Of a stretch of 64,000 bases of DNA, positions 35,743-47,181 are shown one piece after another. Every line of letters starts with the position of its first letter. Within the stretch, counting starts at the first letter, position 1. The stretch is from NCBI GenBank assembly GCA_964036665.1, contig OZ038532.1, positions 12,480,537 through 12,544,536 of the forward strand. Direction: 5' to 3'. The notes under the pieces were generated by a model that did not search any database, had not been told where the DNA came from, and saw only the letters and a program-made list of their open reading frames with translations. This stretch comes from Gordius sp. MW1 (lineage: Eukaryota > Nematomorpha > Gordioida > Gordea > Gordiidae). A program made the position numbers and the translations under genes.

Positions 35743-36571
35743 GCCATGCAATTTATGGGCTCGTTTTTTGGTGTCCGTTGTCCGTTGTCCGTCTACCCTC
35801 CCTATCTATTTGCATTGGGTATATTAGGTTATCGATTTTTTTTAAATTAATGCATAAGAGGTGCCCCACCCCTCATCTCTATCTCCCTCGCTTTCGGGCG
35901 GGGTCGGGTTTTAATTGCTACGTTAAATTAATGCATAAGTATATCTATATTTAAATTTTGGTAAGTGCTATGCAATTTAACTAGTTTTGGGGTTAGAATC
36001 CCGGAGTTTTTTTTGACTCTTATGATTGTTCTTGTTACTATCATTGATAATAAGACTTTTTGGCCGTCCGCTGGCTGCTGACCAATGAAAAAAATGACCA
36101 TTGGCCAAAATGTGAATCCGAGTTTATTTTTTCGTTTTTTTTTGACTATTATGATTGTTCCTGTTACTACCATTGCTATTATGACTTTTTGGCCGTCCGT
36201 TGGCTGCTGACCAATGGAAAAAAATCACCATTGGCCAAAATGTGATTCGAAATTTTTTTTTTCGTTTTTTTTGACTATTATGAATTTATATCCACTTTTA
36301 CCGTGTCCTGGCTGCTGACCAATGGGAAAAAATGACCATTGGCCAAAATGTGATTCGAAATTTTTTTTTAGTTTTTTTTTGACTATTAAAAGTTTAAATC
36401 CACTTTTACCGTGTCCTGGCTGCTGACCAATGGAAAAAAATGACCATTGGCCAAAATGTGATTCGAAATTTTTTTTTTTCGTTTTTTTTGACTTATGAAT
36501 TTATATCCACTTTTACCGTGTCCTGGCTGCTTACCAATGAAAAAAAATGACCATTGGCCAAATTTTATATA
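35743..36571. repeat. CCATTGG-unit repeat cluster A
   Basis: It opens with TGCAATTTATGGGCTCG and GTCCGTTGTCCG, then a CTCCCTCGCTTTCGGGCG segment. Five units of about 105-125 bp follow. Each contains GACCAATGGAAAAAAATGACC, ATTGGCCAAAATGTGA, a T run, CGTTTTTTTTGACTATTATG and a CCGT.CTGGCTGCT block. Each unit can form a hairpin: CCAATGG, A-run, CCATTGG. The open frames here are artefacts of the unit. Confidence 0.85.
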
Positions 36572-37291
36572 TAACCTAAAAATTTATTATAGATGGTGTA
36601 ACAGACAGCCAACTATGTAATATATATTTTTAACCTTATAAATGCATATATATTTTTTTATTGGGTTAATATATTTCATTTAATTAGATTGTGATTTCAT
36701 AGAAAACCTAAAAAGTAATATTTAAAAAAATAATATAGGTATTAGATTCTAATTTACGATAAAATATATCGATAGAAACTAACACAAAATTCGAAACCTC
36801 CTTCAAAGGTATAATCATAGCCCGTTATTTCTAATTAAATTGAATCTACTATTAAACTCAAACACGAATTGTACTTTATTAGATGGCGCGCGTAAGTTTA
36901 TATAATTAGTAAAATTTTTCTACGTGTCATAGATATTACACCGCACGTGTGGCAGGGAAATGTCCGATATTTTTAAAATAAAAAGGTATTTTAGGAATCT
37001 GAAAAGGTTATTTTACCCCCGGCCGCCCTGGGCACCTACGGGTAAAGTTTCGAGCGAATCGGGCTGGTAGTTTAAGAATTTAGCCCTTTTTTAAAACTAA
37101 AAAAAAACTTTTTTTTTTAATTTTTTTTTTACATTAATTAATATTTTGTTTTTGTTAATACCATTGTAATATGACTTTTTGACCGTCCGCTGGCTACTGA
37201 CCGACGAAATATATTGATTTTCTAAACATAAAACACAACTTTATTATTTCATTATCTATATAAATAACATAATAACTTCTCGTATTTTAAA

Positions 37292-37362
37292 GCCAGCATG
37301 GTATAGTGGTTATAGCGCCGGCTTGTGAACTGGAGGTGTGGGGTTCAAGTCAGGGAGGGGAC
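37292..37362 (+). repeat. tRNA-like segment, probably a SINE head
   Basis: There is an A-box-like TATAGTGGTTATAGCG, an anticodon-arm-like CCGGCTTGTGAACTGG (4-bp stem) and a B-box-like GGGTTCAAGTC. The acceptor ends do not pair and no mature tRNA folds. A T run follows. The segment recurs, truncated, at 39527-39585 and 41498-41553 (inverted), so it is a repeat rather than a single tRNA gene. Confidence 0.65.
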
Positions 37363-37577
37363 AAATTTTTTTTTTAATTTTTTTAAATTAAATTAATATT
37401 TGTTCATGTTAATACCAATGATAATATGAATTTTTGACCGTCCGCTGGCTACTGACCAATAAAAAAATGACCATTGGCCAAATAAATCGAAATTTTTTTT
37501 CGTTTTTGAATTGGTTAACATTGATAATTACCCTATGTCCTCCCCTACAAGGGCCTATAACTAATTAACTAATTATT

Positions 37578-37752
37578 TTGCATCTAATACCCCCTATAGG
37601 CATTCTCGCCCCTTCCCACCTTTCTCGCCCATAAATTGCATAGCAAATATGCTACGTTTATACGGAGTATAGAAGAGTTCCCCCTTCCCCTCTTCCCTTC
37701 CTTTACTCCCCTTCCCTTCTCCCCCTTCCCACGAGGGCCGAAGGCCCGAGTA
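37578..37752. repeat. Right arm of the long inverted repeat with hairpin end
   Basis: Reverse complement of 32753-32926, ending CGAGGGCCGAAGGCCCGAGTA. The pair would bound a 5.0-kb unit (32753-37752). A terminal GGGCC/GGCCC hairpin recalls Helitron-like ends, but the CTRR terminus was not found. Confidence 0.7.
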
Positions 37753-38719
37753 TATTTATTCAGTTAATAATTAAGAAAATGTTACAAAATACTTATATAA
37801 CTAAATTCCGAAATTTTTGGTTCTTGGTTCGTGGGATTAGTATAGCAATGTTTTAATAAATTAATAATTTTTTTATCTTCTTTCATGAAATCAACTTTAA
37901 TTTTATATGTATATGTAATAAATATACACAAATTTTAAATATTTTAAAGTGCCTTAGGTGTATAAATCAAAACATATCGTTACGTCCGAGTTGATCGATT
38001 AATTTATTTCCTATATAAAATAGATTTATAATGAAAATTTTAATTCTCATTAAAATTGTTAGCACTACCTTCGGCAGGTGTTACTAAAGTGCAAAAATAT
38101 TATATTGTAAACATTAATTTATTAGTGTACCAGTTTAATCAATTATAATATTTTTCAAGGATTAAAAATTTAAAGAATTTAACTCAGCATGCTTTTTTTA
38201 AATTTTTGTTTACATTACTTACACCTTTTTTTAGCCGTGATTACAGCACCTTATAAGTTAAAATGAAATAGTTTAAAAATATTAAAATCTTATAAGTCGT
38301 ATTGATATTAAAAGAATGCATTAATTTACGGTAATTATTTGGCAACTTCACAATTGCTATAAAAATTATTTTGAATAGTTAGATTAAAATAGTTATTTAT
38401 AAATAATGAACAATAATTTTCTAACTACAAATAAATATTTTGTTTATGTTTTAAAAATTGTGACAATTATTATTTACTATATCCATTTATTGTAGCCACT
38501 ATGCAAATTTTGTATGTTTATTTTAGGATAAAGTTTTTTAGTATACCTTTCGATATTCCTAAAATATTCAAGTAAAACAAAAAGGAGTATATACACAGGC
38601 AAAATTAATAATGATATAAGCTAACTACCTGACAGACTTCGAAGATGGGTTATCTCTAGCATATATTATTTTTATTTTAAAATTGTTATTAAAAATTCTA
38701 TTATACATTTTGACTTATT
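37753..38719. other. AT-rich spacer, no gene
   Basis: It lies between the GGCCTTCGGCC hairpin end and the right arm of the 400-bp inverted repeat. No motif is recognised. Confidence 0.4.
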
Positions 38720-39103
38720 CACGTGCGGTGTAATATCTATGACACGTAGAAAATTTTTACTAATTATATAAACTTACGCGCGCCATCTAATAAAGTACAA
38801 TTCGTGTTAATAGTTTAATAGAAGACTGAATTTAATTAGAAAGAACGAGCTATGATTATACCTTTGAAGGAGGTTTCAAATTTTGTGTTAGTTTCTATCA
38901 ATATATTGTATCGTAAATTAGAATCTAATACCTATATTTTTTTAACTATTACTTTTTAGGGTTTTCTATGAAATCACAATCTAATTAAATGAAATATATT
39001 AACCCAATAAAAAAATATATATGCATTTATAAGGTTAAAAATATATTACATAGTTGGCTGTCTGTTAGACCATCTATAATAAATTTTTAGGTTATATATA
39101 AAA

Positions 39104-39642
39104 TTTGGCCAGTGGTCATTTTTTTCCATTGGTCAGTACCAACAGATACTCTATAAGTCAATGATAGCCAAAAAAACGGGAAAAAATTTTTGATGCTCAC
39201 TTTGGCCAATGGTCATTTTTTCCATTGGTCAGCAGCCAGCGGACGGCCAAAAAGTCATATTATCAATGGTATTAACAGGAACAATCATAAGAGTCAAAAA
39301 AAACGGAAAAAAAATTTCGGATTCACAATGTGGCCAATGGTCATTTTTTTTCATTGGTCAGTACCAACAGATACTCTATAAGTCAATGATAGCCAAAAAA
39401 AAACGAAAAAAAAATTTTGATGCTCACTTTGGCCAATGGTTATTTTTTTCCATTGGTCAGCAGCCAGCGGACGGCCAAAAAGTCATATTATCAATGGTAT
39501 TAACAAGAACAAAATATTAATAAGTTCGTCCCCTCCCTGGCTTGAACCCGACACATCCAGGTCACAAAGCTGGCGCCAATAACTTGGTGGACAACGGACG
39601 ACGGACAATCAAAAACGAGCCCATAAATTGCATAGCAATTTA
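39104..39642. repeat. CCATTGG-unit repeat cluster B (inverted)
   Basis: Four units read GGCCAATGGTCATTTTTTTCC then ATTGGTCAG, opposite to cluster A. The cluster ends with a tRNA-like reverse segment (39527-39585), GACAACGGACGACGGAC and GAGCCCATAAATTGCATAGC. The last is the inverse of the start of cluster A at 35743. Confidence 0.83.
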
Positions 39643-39705
39643 TAATAAGTTGGGAATAAGAATCCAATTTCTTTTGCTATATTTATTAAACTAACTAGCT
39701 GTGAC
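39428..39705. repeat. Direct repeat of about 280 bp, left copy
   Basis: It matches 41404-41683 in the same orientation: a CCATTGG unit, tRNA-like reverse segment, GAGCCCATAAATTG and AAGTTGGGAATAAGAATCC, ending ACTAGCTGTGAC. The copies flank the piggyBac remnant, but they are composite repeats rather than LTRs. Confidence 0.8.
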
Positions 39706-40662
39706 ATGAAGCCATGGAACCATACTATGGTAGGTTTCATTTAAAGCAATTTATCCGTGGTAAGCCCATAAGATTTGGGTAAAAGTTTTGGTGCTTGAAC
39801 AAGCCCAGTGGTTATTGTTGTCGTTTCAAATTATATGATGGACGTGAGGAACGAGGACCAGGAGTACCCCTTGGTTCCGCCGTTGTAAAAAAGCTGGTTA
39901 CAGGGTTTGTCCCATCAAATAGTCACATATTTATTGATAACTTTTTTTAATTCTTTACCATTATTGGAAGAGTTGGCGAAAGATTCAATTCATTTAACAG
40001 GAACAATACGAGCCGACAGGATTCAAAAGGCCCCTCTCCAAAATCTAAAAAGAGCGCCTAGGGGAGCCTGGCAAGTTCTTACGGCAAAGGATGCAAATAT
40101 ACAATTGTATAGATGGAATGATAATAGCCAGGTGACCCTGGCAACAAATCGAACAGATAGCCTAGCAAGTACACTCACGAAGTGCACTAGGTATAGCAGA
40201 TCAGCCAAGAGTAGGATTACCATTCCTCAACCAACCCTAATCAGCGAATACAATAAGGGAATGGGGGGTGTTGACCTTTTCGACCAGTTTCGTGGCTCAT
40301 ATCGTGTCGGAATACGATCAAATAAATGGTATTGGCCCCTAATACGTTTTTGCCTTAACGCTGCAGTCGTTAATTCGTGGCTGTTATACCGGGAAGTTCA
40401 TAAAGGGATTCCCCTTTTAAATTTTTTGCAGAAGATTACAGTCCCTTTGCTATCTGTTCCGAACATTCCGCGATTGAGGACCGTATATCCAAGGCGTACA
40501 AGCAATGTTTATGCCGAGGTGCGGTTTGATAATCGGGAGCATTGGCCCGCAAAGAACCCCACACAAAGGAGGTGTGGCCTTTGCCATAAATCCGCGAAAA
40601 TCATATGCCCAAAATGCAACATCGGTCTACATATTAATTGTTTTATTCAATATCATACTCCG
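39706..40662 (+). pseudogene. piggyBac transposase fragment
   Basis: The C-terminal part, roughly 315 residues, of a cut-and-paste transposase of the DDD class. Readable segments are EPYYGRFHLKQFIRGKP, GVPLGSAVVKKLV and HIFIDNFFNSLPLLEEL (catalytic Asp region). NKGMGGVDLFDQF is the third-Asp region. KWYWPLIRFCLNAAVVN follows, and the C-terminal zinc-finger reads CGLCHKSAKIICPKCNIGLH. Damage: loss of the N-terminal part, an in-frame stop near 39780 and a frameshift in the T run near 39945. From 39907 the frame is open to the stop at 40665. Confidence 0.92.
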
Positions 40663-41007
40663 TAACTTGTTAACACTATATTTTCATATTTTTGTGACTT
40701 TAAATTTTGTAATAAATTTTTAAATATATGACTTAAAATTAACTTGTCAATAAATAATTTATATTATAATCAGTTTTATTTCATAATTAAATAATTTTTG
40801 CTTAAGATATTGCTTAAAATTTGCATTTTTTATTGTAATATAAACAGCGGATTCCTATCGTATGAAATAAACGACACCTTAAAAATGGCAGTAATATATT
40901 TTTTTTTCAAATTTTTTTCTCAATATTTTTTTTTGGTGCAAAATCACTCGAGAATTCCAAATTTTACAAAAATCTGTCGAAGATTCATATGGTCCGGTCT
41001 CAATGGG
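39706..41007 (+). mobile_element. 5'-truncated piggyBac element
   Basis: A piggyBac transposase fragment is followed by an AT-rich 3' region. The region ends in GGTCCGGTCTCAATGGG directly before TTAA (41008-41011). The TTAA belongs to the repeat-unit sequence TTAACAGGAACAAT, which shows the target site. The left end is missing: coding sequence starts abruptly after CTAGCTGTGAC. Confidence 0.8.
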
Positions 41008-41023
41008 TTAACAGGAACAATCA

Positions 41024-41683
41024 TAAGACTCAAAAAAAAGGGAAAAAAAATTTCGATTCACAATTTGGCCAATGGTCATTTTTTTCCATTGGTCAGTAGT
41101 CAGGGCACGGTTAAAAAGTCATATTATCAAGGGTATTAACAAGAACAATATATTAATTTAATTTAAAAAATAAATAAAATTTTTGCCCTCTCGGGAAACC
41201 CACATTAGTAAAGGCATAGGGTTTGGTAGGGGCACAGGGACCCGTATCAGTAAAGGCATAGGCTTTGGTAAGGGGCACAGGGACCCATATCAGTAGAGGC
41301 GTAGGCCCTTGTAGGAAAGGGCATAGGGTAATTATCAATGTTAACCTATTCAAAGACGAAAAAATACCATAAATTGCATATAGCAATTAAAAATTTCGAT
41401 TTATTTCGCCAATGGTCATTTTTTCATTGGTCTGTAGCCAGCGGACGGTCAAAAATTCATATTATCAATGGTATTAACAAGAACAAAATATTAATAAATT
41501 CGTCCCCTCCCTGGCTTGAACCCGACACATCCAGGTCACAAAGCTGGCGCCAATAGGTGGACAACGGACGACGGACAACCAAAAACGAGCCCATAAATTG
41601 CATAGCAATTAATAATAAGTTGGGAATAAGAATCCAATTTCTTTTGCTATATTTATTAAACTAACTAGCTGTGACCTGCCAAT
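41024..41683. repeat. CCATTGG units, tRNA-like block and right direct repeat
   Basis: Units lie at 41066-41096 and 41408-41435. Between them is a block with GGCATAGG and GGGGCACAGGGACCC repeats (41190-41335), seen again at 51140-51210, 53360-53430 and 54560-54640. Right copy of the 280-bp direct repeat: 41404-41683. Confidence 0.75.
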
Positions 41684-41685
41684 AG

Positions 41686-41790
41686 AGACCTGCACGGGCT
41701 TAAATTTTGAGGCTTTAAAATTCCGGGCCGGGCCTAATTCATAAATTATAGGCCCGGCCCGGAATAATTTAGAAGTAGTAGCATAAGGAG
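41686..41790. mobile_element. End of a CCCGG-rich MITE (AGAGACCTGCACGGGC)
   Basis: AGAGACCTGCACGGGC is followed by CCGGGCCGGGCCT and its inverse. A possible partner end lies at 47605-47703 (CGGCTCATGCAGACCT), but the 6 kb between them is mostly other repeats. The pairing is only a suggestion. Confidence 0.4.
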
Positions 41791-41799
41791 TCTACAAAA

Positions 41800-42957
41800 A
41801 ATTAATTTTAATTGCTATGCAATTTATGGGCTCGTTTTTTGGTTGTCCGTTGTCCGTCGTCCGTTCTCTACCCTATCTATTTGCATTGGGTATATTAGGT
41901 TATCGATTTTTTAAATTAATGCATAAGAAAGAGGTGCCCCATCCCTCATCTCTATCTCCCTCGCTGTGTTATTTTTTAAATTAATGCATAAGAGGTGCCC
42001 CACCCCTCATCTCTATCTCCCTCGGTGTGTTATATATAAGATTTGTTAAATTATCTATTATATAATAAACATAAATAAAAGTTGTTTACTTTTAATAGCT
42101 ATGCAATTTAACTAGTTTAGTTAGAATCCCGGAGTTTTTTTTGACTCTTATGATTGTTCTTGTTACTATCATTGATAATAAGAATTTTTGGCCGTCCGCT
42201 GGCTCCTGACCAATGAAAATGACCATTGGCCAAAATGTGAATCGAAATTTTTTTTTTCGTTTTTTTTGACTATTATGATTGTTCCTGTTTACCATTGCTA
42301 TTATGACTTTTAGGCCGTCCGCTGGCTGCTGACCAATGTTATATAATAAACATAAACAAAAGTTGTTTACTTTTAATTGCTATGCAATTTAACTAGTTTT
42401 TGGGTTAGAATCCCGGAGTTTTTTTTGACTCTTATGATTGTTCTTGTTACTATCATTGATAATAAAAATTTTTGACCGTCCGCTGGCTCCTGACCGATGG
42501 AAAAAATGACCATTGGCCAAAATGTGATTCGAAATTTTTTTTTTGACTATTATGATTATTCCTGTTCCTACCATTGCTATTATGACTTTTTGGCCGTCCG
42601 CTGGCTGCTGACCAATGGAATAAAATGACCATTGGCCAAAATGTGATTCGAAAATTTTTTTTTCGTTTTTTTTTTGACTATTATGAATTTATATCCACTT
42701 TTACCGTGTCCTGGCTGCTGACAAATGGAAAAAAATAACCATTGGCCAAAATGTGTTTCGAAATTTTATTTTTCGTTTTTTTTACTCTTATGAATTTATA
42801 TCCACTTTTACCGTGTGCTGGCTGCTGACCAATGGAAAAAAATGACCATTGGCCAAAGTGAGCATCAAAAATTTTTTTTCCGTTTTTTGGCTATCATTGA
42901 CTTATAGAGTATCTGTTGGTACTGACCAATGGAAAAAAAATGACCATTGGCTAAATT
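41800..42957. repeat. CCATTGG-unit repeat cluster C
   Basis: It starts with ATTGCTATGCAATTTATGGG and GTCCGTTGTCCGTCGTCCG, as cluster A does. Two CTCATCTCTATCTCCCTCG segments and about seven hairpin units follow in the cluster A orientation. Internal duplications (TTGTTTACTTTTAAT at about 42080 and 42363) show stepwise growth. Confidence 0.83.
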
Positions 42958-43489
42958 TTTGATTTTTTTAATTAAAAATTGTTCAAATTTTACAAAAAAT
43001 TTCTCCCAACAATTCTGCAAATTCTTAACATTGTGATGTTTTATAATATAATGTTTGTTAGACCCATAATCACTAAAGGCCATAAAAATTAATGTAATAC
43101 GCAAAGATGCAAACACTAAATCTAACCCTAACCCTTGCCTATATTACATTTTGCCTATATTAAATTTTGCCTATAAATGGAAAATTTGTATAAATAATTA
43201 ATTAATCATTAGGCATTTAATACCCCCCTATAGGCATTATCGCCCCTTCCCACCTTTCTCGCCCATTAGAAACTATGTTAATTTAAATAATTTTGATACT
43301 AAAGAATAAAAATAAGTTAATGGTTTGGGACCATAATAAACCTGCAATCATCGTGTAAGTTTTTATTATATAACAAACACAAACTAACTAAAATATCGAT
43401 ATTTTATAATTTTCGCCTTTATTATTTTTATATTCAATCTTTGCATTGTATAAATTTATTTATAGAGATATTTAGAAATTAAAAAACTT
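42958..43489. other. AT-rich sequence with a 32.8-kb repeat fragment
   Basis: 43190-43266 carries the CCTATAGGCATT.TCGCCCCTTCCC segment of the long inverted repeat. No gene is seen. Confidence 0.4.
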
Positions 43490-43640
43490 GAAAAGTATTC
43501 AAATCGAATTTGAATCTTAAAATTTTTTTCGAATCGAATCCTTATTTTAATATTCGACGACTCTCGAATCGATTTTTTCAAATAAAATTTTCGAATTCGA
43601 ATCGAATACTAAAAATATGTGATTCGATTCAAAATCCAAA
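43490..43640. mobile_element. Right end of a GAATCGAAT-type element
   Basis: Dense TTCGAATCGAATC repeats end in AAAATCCAAAGGGGTAG. This resembles the right ends at 47400-47463 and 63600-63628. No left partner was found. Confidence 0.55.
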
Positions 43641-44165
43641 GGGGTAGTGGAAAGACCACAGTGGTTAATTTCTAGCCCTTAGCTCCCTTGTTTTAAGGTT
43701 TTTTCGACGCCTGCTTCATCTGCCTCGAGTGTGAGGTGTTTTTCGTTAGCGGGCCGGATTTATGAAAAACAGAGAATAAATTTAAAGGCTGAAATTTTTA
43801 ATGCCTGTTTTTTTTTGTATCAAAATAGTTCCATTATCGATTTATAATATATGTGTGTTTTTTAATTAAAAATTTTACTAAAATTGATTTTGATTAAATT
43901 TCTGCAATTATAAAAATTCCGGGCCAGGCCTGATTTTTCCCCCATTTTTAAAAAAATCGATTTTGACCTGCCAAGCGTTGCTTTGGCATGGTCTTCAATA
44001 GAAATCTACACTGGTCAAAATGTTGAGTTGAGACTCAGTCCACACCCGCCAAACTATATTTTTTGGCACGCACATAGTCCGCAACCTTAACCATGAAATT
44101 GCTCGGCACTAGGCTCGTATTAAATAATAAGAGACCACATTGTTTTAAAAATCTTATGTTTGTAC

Positions 44166-45212
44166 CGAAGGTCAGATTTGTTTGGAATTTTCTGCCCGAA
44201 TCCGGCCTGATTCAATTTTTTTAACTTCCTTGCCCGCCCGAACCATCTAAGTGTCCGCCTGGACCCGCCGATTCGTTAAAGCTACCTGAATTTCCCGGCC
44301 CAAAATATTAAATTTACTCGTTAGCCCCGTATTTATGTGCTCCCAAATTGATGTCAGATTTGTTTAAATTTTTCTGCCCCAACCCGGACCGGTTAAAATT
44401 TTTAACTAAATTGCCCGCCTTAACTCTTCTAAGTGTTCGCTCGACCATGCCAGATAAAGCTGTCCGAACCCGGCCCGATTAATAGGTCAAAAATTTTAAA
44501 AGATTAATTGCTAATGCTAAAGGCTAATGTTTATAAAAAAAAACTATATTTAATCAATAAATTACCTTCTTGTTATAGAATATAATGGAGAAAATCTTTA
44601 TTTGAAGCAAAAAAAAGAATGGTATGGGAATTAATTATGTATTATAAAAATAAGTGTTTAGTAAGGGAATAAAAAGGGCAATTGCAAAATCGAGCAAAAA
44701 AAGAATGATATGGGAATTATTTACTTACTATAGAAATTTAAAATAAATAATAGCTTAGATTAGGGGATAAAAAAGACGAATTGCAAAATGGGGAAGCATT
44801 GTTAAAACAAATTTTATTTGTTAAAAAAAATTAAAGGAATTAAATTTAACATTTATATGTACATACATTGTGTGAAAATGGTATGACGCCTTTGTTTTAT
44901 GCCTAGATGGCACATGTGTAATGTATTGCGAACAAATTTCGATCCTTTTAAGCGTAGCTAGGAATCTGAAAGGAATGGAGTCGGGCAAAGATATATAAAT
45001 AACTTGAGAAGGAGTGGCAAAATTATTTTATTTTAACATTTTAAGCATTCTCGACATACTATCTATTAAAAAGTAACAAAATAATATACTATGTTTTTAA
45101 TTTAATTATGCCAGAATCTTATCAGCGTGCCTGTCCGGGCCCGCCCGAAAATTTAAATTTTAGACAGTTGCCCAGCCCGTGGGCCGGGCGGGCCAGGCTT
45201 TTCTGGTGTGTA
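44166..45212. mobile_element. Old copy of the CAGAGGTCAG family
   Basis: Both ends match the young elements at 46369 and 53570. The left half has GAAGGTCAGATTTGTT, CTAAGTGTCCGC and a second GTCAGATTTGTT. The right half has AATCTTATCAGCGTGCC and CCCGTGGGCCGGGCGGGCC. The ends are mutated and the AT-rich centre is different and longer, with an internal duplication (ATGGGAATTA.TTA blocks at 44620 and 44710). Confidence 0.65.
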
Positions 45213-45719
45213 CTAATTGTATATAAAGTTCCATACAAAATTTAAAATTGATTAATAGACTTTTAATTTAATGGAGCTTTATTTTTAAACGACGATTTTA
45301 AATTGATCCTTTTCTCTTTTATGAGACAACTACCCTCTGGGCGAAATTTCGAATCGAATCCATATGTGTAAGTTTCAAATAGAATATTTACGCTGCTAAG
45401 ATTCGAAAATCCGAATCGAATCTAGAAAAAATCGATTTTTTTAAGTTTAATTTAAATAGACGAGACGCAAATATTTAGCTATTTTTATCTTGCCGCATTG
45501 TAGTTATTTTTCCTGCTATAATTTAAAAAAGTTTAATTTAAGATTTTTAAAATTTACATAAGTCATGGAGAACGAGGATCACAATTTAATTAAATTATGG
45601 ACTTTGATAAAAATTGCAAGATAGCCCAAAAATATTTCACTAAAGGCTATATGTAAATAATTTGACCCACCAATTAATTATATAAAGGCAAAACTCGACA
45701 TAGTAGTCAGGTGGAACAG

Positions 45720-46307
45720 CACTTATATAATGATAGAATAGGCTATTTTACTAAGCAGGCATTAAATTTGGCCTTTAAATTCCTCTAAGGAGGAATTACT
45801 ATCTCACATTGAATGGGAACAAATTGAAAAGGTTACATGGATACTTTTCCCTTTTACAGTCCAACTAATTTAATATCCGGGGGGGGGGCAAATCCCATAA
45901 TGACCTTGGTATTTTCGGTATATTATCAACCAGGCAGAGAAGATCTTGCTGTTAAATGGCGAAATCAGAAAATTGAAAATATATGGTATTCAATAAAGAT
46001 AGTCTTATTAGAAAGTGTCGCCGATCTAAGACACAAAATTTAAGTGTTTATCACCCGAGATATCAACACTGGATCGTCTATTAAGAGCGACATGAGCGCG
46101 AAATCTCCATTGGAGACATTTATGCACAAATCACGTGTGGCCTCCAATATTGAGCCTTTACAATGGTGGAAATCGAATCAACGTCGTTTTCCAGCCATCA
46201 AAAAATTGGCAAAAAATCTTTTCTCTATACCAGGATCCTTTACCCTGTGCGACAAATATATTTTCAACCCGAACCAATTTATTGACCAAACACAAGCAAT
46301 CGTTTAG
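45720..46307 (+). pseudogene. ZBED-type hAT transposase C-terminal relic
   Basis: Broken frames include PLQWWKSNQRRFPAIKKLAK and NLFSIPGS. These fit the hAT C-terminal dimerisation region (P-x-x-WW-x-x-N-x-x-x-x-P, then LA..LSIP). The later FNPNQFIDQTQAIV corresponds to the FS.AG..... segment and is strongly mutated. Upstream pieces at 45837-46043 are less certain. Stops and frame changes exclude function. Being inside matched hAT ends, it is likely the remnant of that family's own transposase. Confidence 0.72.
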
Positions 46308-46368
46308 GGGTGTAGGAAGATAATTTGCCTTTAAAGTTACCTAAAAACGGTTCTTGAGTGTCCTACAC

Positions 46369-47181
46369 CAGAGGTCAGATTTGTTAGAATTTTTCGGCCC
46401 GAACCCGGCCCGGCCCGATTTTATAATTAATCTGCCCGCCCGAGCCCGCCCGAACCCATCTAAGTGTCCGCCCGGGCCCGCCCGAATCGTTAAAGCTGCC
46501 CGAATTGCCCGGCCCGAAATATTAAATTTGCCCGTTAGTCCCGAATTTGTGAGGTCGCAAACAGAGGTCGGATTTGTTAAAATTTTTCTGCCCAAACCCG
46601 GCCCGGTCTAAATTTTTAACTAAATTCCCCGCCTGAACCCTTCTAAGTGTCCGCTCAGCCATGCCCAAACCATTAGAGTTGCCCGGCCTTATTAATAAAA
46701 TTTGCCCGTGACTAGAAATTACAATCCCAAAATCTTTTAACCACTATTACAAAATAAGCATTAAATAAAGACATATTGATCAGAACAAATCTTTTATAAT
46801 ATAGTATGAAAAATAATAATTTTTGATCTTGAGATAAACCAGTTAAACTAATTTATTCGAAATTAAATAAAATTTAATTCTGAAGAAGTTAAAATTAGGA
46901 TTTAGGACATTATATAAACGTACGATAAGGATTTAAGCGATAGAAAAAAATCTAGTCAAATTTATTATGGCCCAAAATTGTTTATAAGCGAATTTTTCTT
47001 TTTTCGAGGAAAATCAATTTGATAAAATTTTTGGCATGCCCGAATTGCCCGAATCTTATCAGCGTGCCCGCCCGGGCCCGTCCGAAAAGTAAAACTTAAG
47101 ACAGTTGCCCGGCCCGGCCCGGCCCGTGGGCCGGGCCGGGCGGGCCGGGCAGCGGGCCGGGCCGGGCATTTCTGACCTCTG
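46369..47181. mobile_element. 813-bp MITE, CAGAGGTCAGA family, copy 1
   Basis: The ends CAGAGGTCAGA and TCTGACCTCTG are perfect. CCCGGCCCG-rich arrays lie in both subterminal regions. The flanks share CTACAC (6 bp), less than the 8 bp of copy 2. It is nearly identical to 53570-54370, differing mainly in the length of the GGGCCGGGC run and one base near 46705. It is nested in the 45331 element. The open frames inside are repeat artefacts. Confidence 0.9.

Larger units (their letters stand above)
36551..39116. repeat. Long inverted repeat, arms of about 400 bp
   Basis: The left arm 36551-36949 and right arm 38720-39116 are reverse complements at roughly 95 percent by eye, separated by 1.77 kb. 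The inner arm ends read CCGCACGTG and CACGTGCGG. The outer ends run straight into CCATTGG units. The spacer holds a copy of the 29.9-kb repeat block, a tRNA-like segment, a CCATTGG unit and the right arm of another inverted repeat (37578-37752). The two inverted repeats are therefore interleaved. Confidence 0.88.

Noticed and set aside
37292-37362. A working tRNA gene (His or Thr)
   Set aside because: The acceptor stem does not pair and related truncated copies exist nearby, so it is treated as a SINE-type repeat.
39428-41683. LTR retrotransposon with 280-bp LTRs
   Set aside because: The repeats are composite pieces of the unit system, and the sequence between them encodes piggyBac, not gag-pol.
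35928-43116. Many Lys/Asn-rich frames of 60-110 codons
   Set aside because: Each repeats the CCATTGG unit (for example the ANGHFF or NDHWPKCES strings) and appears in several frames and orientations.
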